Positions 1 to 7,427 are shown, counted from the first letter of the stretch. The stretch: 10,016 nt of DNA from an uncultured Clostridia bacterium (GCA_947385505.1 CANDLP010000051.1:1-10016), one strand, 5' to 3'. A program made the numbers and translations. Notes: a model not told the origin generated them from the letters alone.

Positions 1-14
1 CCCCACGTCCGTGC

Positions 15-47
15 ACACTCTTTCCCTACACGACGCTCTTCCGATCT
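15..47 (+). other. Illumina TruSeq read-1 adapter (sequencing artefact)
   Basis: These 33 bases match the standard Illumina TruSeq read-1 primer/adapter exactly, beginning ACACTCTTTCCC and ending GCTCTTCCGATCT. This is untrimmed library sequence, not genome. Bases 1-14 are also suspect: in dual-index libraries the i5 index sits immediately before this adapter, so 7-14 could be an index, but that is inference. Genomic sequence should be taken to begin at about 48, where an ABC-transporter reading frame is entered mid-gene. Confidence 0.97.
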
Positions 48-48
48 A

Positions 49-597
49 CAATTTTCGGCGGCGTTTCAAGATTATCGGGTAATGGCAATGTCGGTCAGGG
101 ATAATGTTCTTATGGGAGAAAAAATTGACGATCCCGACGGAACAGCCGAACAAGCGTTAAGGCGCGCGGGAGTATGGGACAAGGTACAAAGTCTTACCAA
201 AGGTCTCGATACGATAATGACAAAGGAATTCGACGGCGAGGGCGCCGTGTTTTCGGGCGGGGAACAACAAAAGCTTGCCGTTGCCCGCGCTTTTGCCCGA
301 AACGCTTCGGTCAGGGTATTTGACGAGCCGTCCTCCGCTCTTGATCCCATAGCGGAATATGAATTATATAAGGGAATAATGAAGGAGAGCGGGGGACATA
401 TAACTTTGTTTGTTACCCATAGGCTTTCCACCGTTAAAGACGCGGACGAGGTGTTTATGCTTGAAAACGGTTCCCTTATCGAACATGGTTCTCACAGGGA
501 GCTGATGGATATTAAGGGCAGCTACTGCGAAATGTTCACAAAACAGGCTCAGAATTACTTGGCGGACGAGACATACGGGGAGGTGAAGGCGGTATGA
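49..597 (+). CDS. ABC exporter half-transporter, ATP-binding C-terminal fragment (5' truncated)
   Basis: This is the C-terminal part of an ABC transporter ATPase, cut by the contig edge. The frame is open upstream of the first ATG (82) back to the adapter, and those codons read AAFQDYRV, a classic Q-loop, so ATG 82 is an internal Met and not the start. Visible motifs are the Q-loop (67-72), the signature FSGGEQQ (250-270), the Walker B and D-loop VFDEPSSALDP (316-348, with the catalytic Glu at 325) and the H-loop His at 418-420. Walker A and the expected membrane domain are missing. The stop overlaps the next gene's ATG in an ATGA, which indicates translational coupling. The neighbour is a full permease-ATPase half-transporter, so this is probably its heterodimer partner. 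An intact Walker B Glu and H-loop His suggest a competent ATPase. The exported substrate is unknown. Family is clear; the truncation comes from assembly, not mutation. Confidence 0.93.
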   Translation, partial: QFSAAFQDYRVMAMSVRDNVLMGEKIDDPDGTAEQALRRAGVWDKVQSLTKGLDTIMTKEFDGEGAVFSGGEQQKLAVARAFARNASVRVFDEPSSALDPIAEYELYKGIMKESGGHITLFVTHRLSTVKDADEVFMLENGSLIEHGSHRELMDIKGSYCEMFTKQAQNYLADETYGEVKAV

Positions 598-2378
598 AAA
601 AAATGATTGTCAATAACATATGGCTGCTTAAACTGTGCTTTAAAGCGTCGCCGCTTTATGTTATCCTTTATACCGTCGAAGCGGTAAGAAACGAGATCGT
701 TGTATTCCTTGAATTCACCTTCGGACTTAATTTCGTACTGGAGTGCGCGGAATTCGGAAAGCCCTTTAAAACGGCGGCGGTATTTCTTTTAAGTCTGCTT
801 GCTTTTGTAATGCTGGGACTGTTGTTCAACTCTTATGTGTTCCAGAAATTGCAGCAAAAGGCGATGCCTGAAATAAACCGGGCTATAAAGGAAATGATGT
901 TTGTCAAGGCTAAAGAAATCGACCTTGAATGTTACGATAATCCTGAATTTTATAACGATTATGTGCTGTCCGTTTCCGAAGCCGAAAAACAGACAGAAAG
1001 GATTTTCGCACTTATAAGTTCCTTTTGTACCGGTTTTACTTCAATAGTTCTTTCGGGAGCGTTTTTTATTGACAGCGATCCTGTTTCCTTTATATTTATA
1101 GCTATGTCTTTTATTGTTTCCTTATGGTCGGGAAAGGCTTTGAATAAGCTCAATTTCAGAATACGGAACGAAAAGAATCCTTTTGAAAGAAAACTCGGAT
1201 ATGTCAACCGCGTGTTCTGTCTTAACGATTACGCAAAGGAAATTCGTCTCAATACAGAAGCGGCTGATGTAATTTTAAAGGATTTTGAAGAAACCAACGA
1301 AAAAGTGATCGAAATAGACAGAAAAAACGCGGGAAAAAGATTCGGTTTACATTTGGTCAAAAATTATATAAGCAGCAGTTTTATTATAGACGTGATTTAT
1401 ATGATATATCTGGTATATTCCGCCGCAGTGCTGCACAGGATTTCGTACAGCAATGTCGCGGTAATGAGAGGCACCGCCAACCGTATGAAAAACCGAATGA
1501 GGCTGTTTTCCGATGTTTATCCGAAAATGCAGGAAATCGGTTTGTATGCTGAGAAAATGAAAAAATTTCTCGATATTAAGCCGAAGATTATCAGCTGTGA
1601 AAATAAACCGGTTCCCGATGGCGCGGCGGAGATAGAGCTTCGCAATGTTTCCTTCGGATACGGCGAAAAAGAAGGTTATATTTTACATAATGTCAATATG
1701 AAAATAAATCCTTGCAGCAAGATCGCCATAGTAGGCTATAACGGAGCGGGAAAAACCACTCTTATAAAGCTTATAATGCGGCTTTACGATCCCGATGAGG
1801 GAGAAATACTGCTTGACGGCGTGAACATCAAAGAGTATAATGTAGAAGAATACCGACAAAAAATCGGGACGGTATTTCAGGATTTTAAAATTTTCGCGGC
1901 AACTGTAAGAGAGAATGTGCTGCTTGACTTTACCGATAACTGCGATGAGAAAAAAATTAACGCCGCGATACGAAAAAGCGGTTTTGAAGAAAGGCTTGAA
2001 ACTCTTCCGGACGGACTCGATACAAATCTTACCGCCGAATTTGAGGAAAAGGGCGTTAATCTTTCGGGCGGCGAGGGTCAAAAGCTGGCGATAGCAAGAG
2101 TTTTCTATAAAGACGCGGGGCTTATGATTCTGGACGAGCCGTCCTCCGCCCTTGATCCTATAGCGGAATATCACTTAAATCAATCTATGCTTACGGCGGC
2201 GGAAAACAAGTCGGTGGTGTTCATTTCCCACCGCCTTTCAACCACACGGATTGCAGACCGTATCTATATGCTTGAAAAGGGCAGAATAATCGAGGAGGGC
2301 AGCCATGAGGAGCTGCTCGGATACGGAGGGAAATATTCGGAAATGTGGAGAGTGCAATCGGGACAGTATATAGTATAA
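594..2378 (+). CDS. ABC exporter half-transporter, fused permease and ATP-binding domains
   Basis: At 594 residues this is a full-length type IV ABC exporter half: an N-terminal membrane domain and a C-terminal nucleotide-binding domain. Hydrophobic segments lie near residues 18-40, 60-83, 138-158, 163-179 and 257-281; the expected sixth helix (about 283-305) is only weakly hydrophobic. A KEIRLN coupling-region motif is at 215-220. The ATPase starts near 345 and has Walker A GYNGAGKTT (381-389), Q-loop FQD (428-430), signature LSGGEGQ (490-496), Walker B LMILDEP (510-516, Glu515) and H-loop His546. It would drive ATP-powered export across the cytoplasmic membrane, as a dimer with the truncated ABC protein it overlaps by 4 bases. 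The Walker B/D-loop DNA is nearly identical to that of its partner. The substrate cannot be deduced: no peptide precursor, peptidase domain or resistance gene is visible nearby. Peptide, lipid or drug export all remain possible. Confidence 0.95.
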   Translation: MKKMIVNNIWLLKLCFKASPLYVILYTVEAVRNEIVVFLEFTFGLNFVLECAEFGKPFKTAAVFLLSLLAFVMLGLLFNSYVFQKLQQKAMPEINRAIKEMMFVKAKEIDLECYDNPEFYNDYVLSVSEAEKQTERIFALISSFCTGFTSIVLSGAFFIDSDPVSFIFIAMSFIVSLWSGKALNKLNFRIRNEKNPFERKLGYVNRVFCLNDYAKEIRLNTEAADVILKDFEETNEKVIEIDRKNAGKRFGLHLVKNYISSSFIIDVIYMIYLVYSAAVLHRISYSNVAVMRGTANRMKNRMRLFSDVYPKMQEIGLYAEKMKKFLDIKPKIISCENKPVPDGAAEIELRNVSFGYGEKEGYILHNVNMKINPCSKIAIVGYNGAGKTTLIKLIMRLYDPDEGEILLDGVNIKEYNVEEYRQKIGTVFQDFKIFAATVRENVLLDFTDNCDEKKINAAIRKSGFEERLETLPDGLDTNLTAEFEEKGVNLSGGEGQKLAIARVFYKDAGLMILDEPSSALDPIAEYHLNQSMLTAAENKSVVFISHRLSTTRIADRIYMLEKGRIIEEGSHEELLGYGGKYSEMWRVQSGQYIV

Positions 2379-2382
2379 AAAG

Positions 2383-2390
2383 AAAGGAAA
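2383..2390 (+). promoter_or_regulatory. Ribosome binding site that fixes the Tex start
   Basis: AAAGGAAA lies 8-9 bases before ATG 2399. The longer open frame could start at ATG 2345, but that would lie inside the ABC gene, has no comparable site, and adds 18 residues unlike a Tex N-terminus. The start at 2399 (MDINQQLAEEF) is therefore preferred. Confidence 0.75.
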
Positions 2391-2398
2391 TACAACAA

Positions 2399-4546
2399 AT
2401 GGATATCAATCAGCAGCTTGCGGAGGAGTTTAAAATCAGAAAAGAACAGGTTGACAATACCGTAAAGCTTATAGACGACGGCAACACCATACCGTTTATC
2501 GCAAGATACAGAAAGGAAGTAACGGGCGCATTGGACGATCAGCTCCTGCGTGAGCTTGACGAAAGACTTTCATATCTGCGAAATCTCGAACAGCGCAAGG
2601 CGGAGGTAAAGGAAAGCATAGAAAGCGGCGGAAATCTTACCGAGGAAATAGAACAGTCCCTTGTAAAGGCGCTCACCTTGGCTGAGGTAGAGGACATTTA
2701 CCGCCCCTTTAAGCCCAAAAGGAAAACAAGGGCAAGCGTGGCTAAGGAAAAAGGCTTGCAGTCCTTGGCTGACTTTATTATGGAACAGACCCTCGCCAGT
2801 CCTTATAAAGAAGCGGAAAATTACGTTGACGAAGAAAAAGGCGTACCCTCCGTTGAGGAAGCGATTCAAGGGGCTTCGGACATTATCGCGGAAACTGTTT
2901 CCGACGATCCCAATTTAAGAAAAATACTTTCCGAGTTTTACGCCGACAGGGGGCTTATCGTGTCGAAAGCTTCCGATCCCGAAAAGGAATCGGTGTATAC
3001 CAATTATTACGATTACAGCGAAGCCGCCGCAAAAATTCCTTCTCACCGCGTTTTGGCGTTAGACAGAGGCGAGAGGGAGGAAGTACTTAAAATATCTGTG
3101 GAAGTTATTGAAGAGGACGTTCTGAAAATTATTTTCAGACAGTATGTAAAAGCAAGAAACGACTGCGGAAATATTGTAAAAGCCGCGGCGGAGGACGCAT
3201 ATACAAGACTGATACACCCTTCGCTGGAAAGAAGGGTAAGGACGGAGCTTACCGAAAAAAGCTGCAAATCCGCCATAAAGGTATTTCAGGACAATCTGTA
3301 TCAGCTTCTGATGCAGCCGCCCGTAAAAAATACCGTGACAATGGGATTTGACCCCGCTTACAGGACAGGCTGTAAAACCGCCGTAGTGGACGAAACGGGC
3401 AAGGTGCTGGACACAACGGTGGTATACCCAACACCCCCTCAAAACAAGGTGGAGGAAGCCAAAACAAAGCTTAAACAGCTTATAAAAAAACACAATATTA
3501 CCGCGATAGCAATAGGGAACGGCACAGCCAGCCATGAAAGCGAGTGCTTTATCGCCGACCTTATAAAGGAAGTCGACGCACCCGTCAGCTATATGGTGGT
3601 ATCCGAGGCGGGAGCCAGCGTTTATTCCGCCAGCAAGCTTGCCGCAGAGGAATTTCCCCAGTTCGACGTTTCTCTCAGAAGCGCGGTATCTATTGCAAGA
3701 AGGCTTCAGGATCCGTTGGCGGAACTTGTGAAAATCGATCCCAAGGCGATAGGCGTGGGACAGTATCAGCATGATATGCCCAAAAATCAGCTTTCGGAAG
3801 CTTTGGGGGGAGTATTGGAGAACTGCGTCAACAGCGTGGGCGTGGACGTTAACACCGCTTCCTGTTCCCTTTTGGGCTATGTGGCGGGAATAAACGGAAC
3901 GGTAGCTAAGAACATAGTGGCTTACAGAGAGGAAAACGGCGCTTTTAAGGACAGAAAAGAGCTTATGAAGGTGGCTAAGCTGGGCAAAAAGGCATTTGAA
4001 CAGTGCGCGGGCTTTTTAAGGGTACACGACGGAAAAAATCCTCTTGACAACACCGCCGTTCACCCCGAAAGCTACGAATATGCGGGAAAGCTTTTGGACC
4101 TTTGCGGCTTTAAGCTTGCCGATCTTAAAAGCGCGGATAAGGGAAAGATCGCGGAAACCGTAAAAGCAAGGGGAATAAAAGCCCTTTCCGATGAACTCGG
4201 CGTAGGCGAGATGACCTTGGCGGATATAGTAAGCGAGCTTGAAAAGCCGGGGCGCGATCCACGCGACGAGCTTCCTCCCCCTCTCCTCAGAAGCGACGTT
4301 ATGGATATAAACAGCCTTAAGGAAGGCATGGAGCTTAAGGGCACCGTCAGAAACGTTATAGATTTCGGAGTGTTCGTGGATATAGGGGTGCACCAGGACG
4401 GTCTTGTCCATATTTCACAGCTTTCCGACAGTTATGTAAAGCACCCTCTCGACGTTGTCAAGGTTGGAGATATAGTCAACGTAAAGGTGCTTTCCGTGGA
4501 CGTTAAAAAGAATCGGATATCTCTTACGATGAAAGGGCTTAACTGA
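2399..4546 (+). CDS. tex: Transcription accessory protein Tex (YhgF), S1 RNA-binding
   Basis: Tex is a conserved cytoplasmic nucleic-acid-binding protein related to eukaryotic Spt6. At 715 residues this copy has the usual length and full layout. The N-terminal helical region begins MDINQQLAEEF and includes IPFIARYRKEVTGALDD, a hallmark of the family. A YqgF/RNase H-like domain starts with VTMGFDPAYRTGCKTAV near residue 313. A helix-hairpin-helix region follows at about 480-560, including LLGYVAGINGTVAKNI. A C-terminal S1 domain spans about 640-713, with the typical FGVFVDIG and DGLVHISQLS strings. It starts 20 bases after the ABC gene and ends one base before the next gene, so it probably shares their transcript, although Tex itself is a general housekeeping protein with no specific link to the exporter. 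No key element appears missing. Identification is very secure; the precise cellular role of Tex is still loosely defined (RNA binding and transcription-related functions). Confidence 0.97.
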   Translation: MDINQQLAEEFKIRKEQVDNTVKLIDDGNTIPFIARYRKEVTGALDDQLLRELDERLSYLRNLEQRKAEVKESIESGGNLTEEIEQSLVKALTLAEVEDIYRPFKPKRKTRASVAKEKGLQSLADFIMEQTLASPYKEAENYVDEEKGVPSVEEAIQGASDIIAETVSDDPNLRKILSEFYADRGLIVSKASDPEKESVYTNYYDYSEAAAKIPSHRVLALDRGEREEVLKISVEVIEEDVLKIIFRQYVKARNDCGNIVKAAAEDAYTRLIHPSLERRVRTELTEKSCKSAIKVFQDNLYQLLMQPPVKNTVTMGFDPAYRTGCKTAVVDETGKVLDTTVVYPTPPQNKVEEAKTKLKQLIKKHNITAIAIGNGTASHESECFIADLIKEVDAPVSYMVVSEAGASVYSASKLAAEEFPQFDVSLRSAVSIARRLQDPLAELVKIDPKAIGVGQYQHDMPKNQLSEALGGVLENCVNSVGVDVNTASCSLLGYVAGINGTVAKNIVAYREENGAFKDRKELMKVAKLGKKAFEQCAGFLRVHDGKNPLDNTAVHPESYEYAGKLLDLCGFKLADLKSADKGKIAETVKARGIKALSDELGVGEMTLADIVSELEKPGRDPRDELPPPLLRSDVMDINSLKEGMELKGTVRNVIDFGVFVDIGVHQDGLVHISQLSDSYVKHPLDVVKVGDIVNVKVLSVDVKKNRISLTMKGLN

Positions 4547-4547
4547 A

Positions 4548-5078
4548 ATGATCGAAATAAAAACCGATTGGTCGGAGGAAAATCTGAAAAAATACATAAT
4601 GTATAAATTCTTGTTTTCCAATAAATTCACTATTGCCGCAATGGCAGTGTTCGGTATTTGTTTTGCGGCAATCGCAGCTTCCTGCATCACTATGTTCGCT
4701 ATGACCGAAAGCGCCGTTTTTCTTGTTATGGCGGGAGCAGTGGCAGTGCTTGCCGCAGGTACTGTGATATTTTTTATCGTTAAAGTAAATAAAAACGTTA
4801 AAGTGTCCGCCGATATGGGTAAAGAATCATCGGAAAACGAAAGCGTAATTCTCACAGAGGACAAGATAACGGTTTGCAAAAACCAAGTCCCTTACGGGGA
4901 AATGAACTGGGACAAAATATCCTCAATAGACCTGAATGAAAAGGGAAAAACGGCGTATCTCTCCACCGAGGAGGGAGCGGTGCTTATTCTGGAGTATAAA
5001 AATATTGTGGTTGGCGCCGAAAAAGAGCTCAGGGAGATGTTACTGATCAAAAATGTTAAATTATCAGAAAAAGCTTGA
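4548..5078 (+). CDS. Small membrane protein with YcxB-like C-terminal domain
   Basis: A 176-residue protein. A short polar N-terminus (1-26) is followed by two adjacent membrane helices (about 27-52 and 54-80), then a soluble C-terminal part of roughly 95 residues. That part (ILTEDKITVC...MNWDKISSIDLNEKGKTAYLST, about residues 101-140) has the pattern of YcxB-like domains: a beta-rich stretch with a central W-D/x-K-I and a following strand with Y-L. The assignment is by eye and moderate. The function of YcxB-like proteins is not established. The gene begins one base after the Tex stop, with AAAGGG inside the end of tex as a possible ribosome binding site, and its 3' end overlaps queH by 26 bases, so it is co-translated with both neighbours. 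No signal peptide cleavage site is evident; the first helix most likely acts as an anchor. Confidence 0.8.
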   Translation: MIEIKTDWSEENLKKYIMYKFLFSNKFTIAAMAVFGICFAAIAASCITMFAMTESAVFLVMAGAVAVLAAGTVIFFIVKVNKNVKVSADMGKESSENESVILTEDKITVCKNQVPYGEMNWDKISSIDLNEKGKTAYLSTEEGAVLILEYKNIVVGAEKELREMLLIKNVKLSEKA

Positions 5079-5676
5079 GGAGCAGCTGAGCGAAATTTGC
5101 TCCCAAAGCAGAAAAAGCCTGCTGCTTCATGCCTGCTGCGCACCCTGCAGCAGCTATGTTATTGAATATTTATCGGAATTTTTCGATATCACATTGCTTT
5201 ATTTTAACCCGAATATTTCTCCCGAAGAGGAATACCGAAAAAGATTTGCGGAATTGGAAAGACTTATCGGGGAAATGCCCCTTAAATCCTCTGTGAGGCT
5301 TATGGCGGGGAGATATGATACAAGAGAATTTTTTGATGTGGTCAAGGGACTTGAGGAATTGCCCGAAGGAGGGGAAAGGTGCTTTAAGTGTTATAGGCTC
5401 AGGCTTGAAGAAGCGGCAAGGACCGGCAGGGAAAGAGGATTTGATTTTTTCGGCACCACCCTTTCGATAAGCCCGCATAAAAACGCGGAAAAACTTAATC
5501 TTATCGGGGAGGAGCTTGGGGAGCGGTATGGGATCAGATATCTGTACGGAGATTTCAAGAAAAGGAACGGTTATAAAAGGTCGATCGAGCTTTCCGAAAT
5601 TTACGGACTTTACAGGCAGAACTACTGCGGGTGCGTGTTCAGCAGAATGGAAGCGGAGAAAAGAGGAAAGGGATAA
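5053..5676 (+). CDS. queH: Epoxyqueuosine reductase QueH (DUF208)
   Basis: QueH catalyses the last step of queuosine biosynthesis, reducing epoxyqueuosine to queuosine in the anticodon of tRNAs reading NAY codons. It is the non-homologous replacement for the cobalamin-dependent QueG. The 207-residue length fits the family. Visible motifs are LLLHACCAPCSSYV (Cys28, Cys29, Cys32), a YFNPNISPEEEY segment, ERCFKCYRLRL (Cys110, Cys113), FGTTLSISPHKN, and the terminal YCGCVFS (Cys192, Cys194). These cysteines, particularly the CC and CxxC pairs, supply the metal and iron-sulfur ligands in characterised members. The start overlaps the previous gene by 26 bases; the nearest purine-rich site (AGGGAG, 5031-5036) is rather far upstream at 16 bases, so translation may depend on coupling. 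No other queuosine gene is visible in the window. It is the last gene of the run that begins with the ABC transporter. Confidence 0.95.
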   Translation: MLNYQKKLEEQLSEICSQSRKSLLLHACCAPCSSYVIEYLSEFFDITLLYFNPNISPEEEYRKRFAELERLIGEMPLKSSVRLMAGRYDTREFFDVVKGLEELPEGGERCFKCYRLRLEEAARTGRERGFDFFGTTLSISPHKNAEKLNLIGEELGERYGIRYLYGDFKKRNGYKRSIELSEIYGLYRQNYCGCVFSRMEAEKRGKG

Positions 5677-5680
5677 TATT

Positions 5681-5694
5681 GTATTATATAATAC
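5681..5694. repeat. Perfect 14-base AT palindrome
   Basis: GTATTATATAATAC reads identically on both strands and lies 5 bases after the queH stop. It could be a protein-binding half of the intergenic region, or chance in AT-rich DNA. No second copy was noticed in the window. Confidence 0.35.
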
Positions 5695-5710
5695 TAATTT
5701 CTGTTTAAAT

Positions 5711-5729
5711 ATAGACTTTGTCTATTTTT
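5711..5729 (+). terminator. Weak candidate terminator after queH
   Basis: ATAGAC, a three-base TTT loop, GTCTAT and then four Ts form a 6-base-pair hairpin with a short T-tract, 35 bases after the queH stop. Shape and position fit the end of the ABC-tex-queH transcript, but the stem is short and AT-rich, so its strength is doubtful. Confidence 0.4.
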
Positions 5730-5762
5730 AAAGCGAAAACCGTATAAAATCTTGAAATTTCA

Positions 5763-5791
5763 TTGACTTTATCTTTTGCATATGTTAAAAT
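5763..5791 (+). promoter_or_regulatory. Sigma-A-type promoter with extended -10
   Basis: TTGACT (5763-5768) is separated by exactly 17 bases from TAAAAT (5786-5791), and TG sits at 5783-5784 as an extended -10. This is close to the housekeeping consensus and is the best promoter seen in the window. Transcription would start near 5798, leaving a leader of about 70 bases before the gene at 5869, and could drive that gene plus the reductase and alpha-galactosidase. No clear operator, riboswitch fold or catabolite-response element was recognised beside it. Confidence 0.65.
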
Positions 5792-5852
5792 AAACCTGTA
5801 ATTCAATATTCCAAGAACCGCTTACGACATTTTTATTGCATTAAAGCAAAAT

Positions 5853-5859
5853 GGGGGAG
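5853..5859 (+). promoter_or_regulatory. Ribosome binding site that fixes the start at 5869
   Basis: GGGGGAG lies 9 bases before ATG 5869. The upstream in-frame ATG at 5851 directly precedes this motif and has no comparable site of its own, so the purine run is better read as a Shine-Dalgarno than as codons. Confidence 0.7.
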
Positions 5860-5868
5860 CAGTTAAAA

Positions 5869-6360
5869 ATGGACTTTAACCGAGAAGATTTAAACCGCAT
5901 TTACTATCCCATTCATATGAAAGCTATGGGTATATTTTCCGCTTTTGTGAACCGCTCTCTTTTCGAGTGCGAATGCGGCTGGTACAACGGACATTACAGC
6001 AAAAACGAAAACGGCGATTATTCCTGTGATTATTTTCCTATCCCCGTTGTTTCCGTAAAAGGCGTTTGCGATATTGAAATAGGTTTTGAACAGATTGATG
6101 TTTTTGCAAAGCTGAAACGTAAACAAGCTTTGGAATACTCTTTTGCAGATATGAAAGGGATACCTTTTGAAGCCTGCGGCGTTGATGATTATCTTGCGGA
6201 TTATTATAATTCCGATATGACCATCGAAGAGCTTTACAAAAACATTAAGCAAAGCGATGAAAAAGAAATCGGATTCAGCTTTATTTTTTCTTTTGAAGAA
6301 GACGGAGAACGTTTTTATGATTTTGCAAAGCTGCTGAGAAGAAAAGAATTTTATTATTAA
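5869..6360 (+). CDS. Hypothetical protein, 163 residues, family not recognised
   Basis: I do not recognise this protein. It is soluble-looking, acidic and rich in aromatics, with no membrane helix or signal peptide. Features seen: an N-terminal IYYPIHMKAMGIFSAFVNRS segment (11-30); a Cys cluster ECECGWYNG (Cys34, Cys36) with further Cys at 53, 67 and 103; and a C-terminal FSFIFSFEEDGERFYDFAKL region (137-156). The early cysteines might bind metal but the spacing is not a standard zinc ribbon. It is the first gene after the 5763-5791 promoter and ends 21 bases before the aldo/keto reductase, so it is probably co-transcribed with it and the alpha-galactosidase. Codon use resembles the neighbours but is somewhat richer in AT. 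It could be a small immunity-type or regulatory protein; nothing in the sequence decides this. Confidence 0.8.
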   Translation: MDFNREDLNRIYYPIHMKAMGIFSAFVNRSLFECECGWYNGHYSKNENGDYSCDYFPIPVVSVKGVCDIEIGFEQIDVFAKLKRKQALEYSFADMKGIPFEACGVDDYLADYYNSDMTIEELYKNIKQSDEKEIGFSFIFSFEEDGERFYDFAKLLRRKEFYY

Positions 6361-6368
6361 AAAGCCTG

Positions 6369-6376
6369 AAAGGAGA
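6369..6376 (+). promoter_or_regulatory. Strong ribosome binding site of the aldo/keto reductase
   Basis: AAAGGAGA with 6 bases between AGGAG and ATG 6382 is near-optimal and confirms that start. Confidence 0.75.
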
Positions 6377-6381
6377 ACAAA

Positions 6382-7386
6382 ATGTACAGTCAGTACACCC
6401 CGTCGCCCTCACGCTACGGCGATATGCAGTACAACCGCTGCGGAAAAAGCGGATTGAAGCTTCCCAAGGTAAGTCTGGGATTATGGCAGAATTTCGGATA
6501 CGGTTCGGATTTCGCCAACGCGGAAAAAATGGTGCGTACCGCTTTTGATCTGGGTATAACCCACTTTGATCTCGCAAATAACTACGGCCACCCGTACAAC
6601 GGTTCGGCTGAGGAAAATTTCGGCCGTATTTTGGATAACGGGCTTAAGGCGTACCGGGATGAAATGGTGATCTCCACTAAGGCGGGCTATGAAATGTGGG
6701 AGGGCCCCTACGGCGACAGAAACGGTTCCCGAAAGTATCTTACCGCAAGCCTTGACCAAAGCCTAAAAAGAATGAACTTAGACTATGTTGATATTTTTTA
6801 TCATCATATAAACGACCCTGACACTCCCGTGGAGGAAACCGCCTTAGCCTTGGACAACGCGGTTAAACAGGGAAAAACGCTGTATGTCGGAATTTCCAAT
6901 TACAGCCGAGAACAAACCGCGGAAATATTGAAAATATTCCGTGAGCTCAGAACTCCGTTTATTGTCAATCAGCCTTCTTATTCGATGCTTAACAGGCATG
7001 TGGAGCAGGGCGGTCTGGACGCTCTCGCTGTTGAAGAGGGCTTCGGGCTTGCAGTGTTTTCTCCTTTGTATCAGGGTTTGCTTACCGACCGCTATTTAAA
7101 CGGGATACCCGCAGACAGCCGTATAGGAAAGGGAAACACCTGGATAAGGGACGAGCTGAACGATAAAATGCTGAAAAAGCTTAACGAGCTTAATAAATTT
7201 GCCCAAAGCAGAGGTCAGAAGCTTTCACAGGCGGCGCTTACCTGGGTGCTCAGCAATAAGGCGGTTGCTACCGTGCTTATAGGCGCTTCAAGACCCGAAC
7301 AGATCATTGAAAATGTTTGCGCGGCAAGCGCGCCCTTATTTACCGAGGAAGAAAAGGCAAAAGTTGACGAGATACTTAAAGGCTGA
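6382..7386 (+). CDS. Aldo/keto reductase, L-glyceraldehyde-3-phosphate reductase type (YghZ-like)
   Basis: A cytoplasmic NADPH-dependent reductase of 334 residues, the usual length of this group. The N-terminus (SRYGDMQYNRCGKSGLKLP) and LGLWQNFGYG match the YghZ/Gpr subgroup (AKR14), which reduces L-glyceraldehyde 3-phosphate and methylglyoxal-like aldehydes. The catalytic tetrad is intact: Asp63 and Tyr68 in FDLANNYG, Lys100 in ISTKAG, His141 in FYHHIND. Further markers are YVGISNYS, VNQPSYSMLNR, FSPLYQGLLTDRYL, and the cofactor segment VLIGASRPEQIIENV near the C-terminus. It sits between a hypothetical gene (21 bases upstream) and an alpha-galactosidase (58 bases downstream). Its actual substrate here is uncertain: detoxification of reactive aldehydes from sugar breakdown or reduction of a sugar-derived carbonyl would fit. 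A beta-subunit of a potassium channel, to which such proteins are often mis-annotated, is not indicated. Confidence 0.93.
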   Translation: MYSQYTPSPSRYGDMQYNRCGKSGLKLPKVSLGLWQNFGYGSDFANAEKMVRTAFDLGITHFDLANNYGHPYNGSAEENFGRILDNGLKAYRDEMVISTKAGYEMWEGPYGDRNGSRKYLTASLDQSLKRMNLDYVDIFYHHINDPDTPVEETALALDNAVKQGKTLYVGISNYSREQTAEILKIFRELRTPFIVNQPSYSMLNRHVEQGGLDALAVEEGFGLAVFSPLYQGLLTDRYLNGIPADSRIGKGNTWIRDELNDKMLKKLNELNKFAQSRGQKLSQAALTWVLSNKAVATVLIGASRPEQIIENVCAASAPLFTEEEKAKVDEILKG

Positions 7387-7427
7387 GGACAGACGATAAT
7401 CTGTTTAAATCAATAAACTATTTCAAA

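Noticed and set aside
1683..2174. 163-codon open frame on the - strand
   Set aside because: It is antisense to the ATPase domain of the second ABC gene, and no start signal was seen.
2345..2398. Upstream extension of tex from ATG 2345
   Set aside because: The extension lies mostly inside the ABC gene and has no ribosome binding site, while ATG 2399 has one and gives a normal Tex N-terminus.
3059..3772. 237-codon open frame on the - strand
   Set aside because: It lies entirely inside tex, whose protein is unmistakable across the same bases; the reverse-strand peptide shows no recognisable motif.
5677..5868. Possible riboswitch (for example preQ1) in the intergenic region near queH
   Set aside because: The region lies downstream of queH, not before it, and no recognisable aptamer core was seen ahead of the next gene.
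7389..7404. Short hairpin ACAGA/TCTGT between the reductase and the alpha-galactosidase, followed by TTTAAAT
   Set aside because: The stem has only 5 base pairs with a weak tail; too little to call a terminator within an apparent operon.
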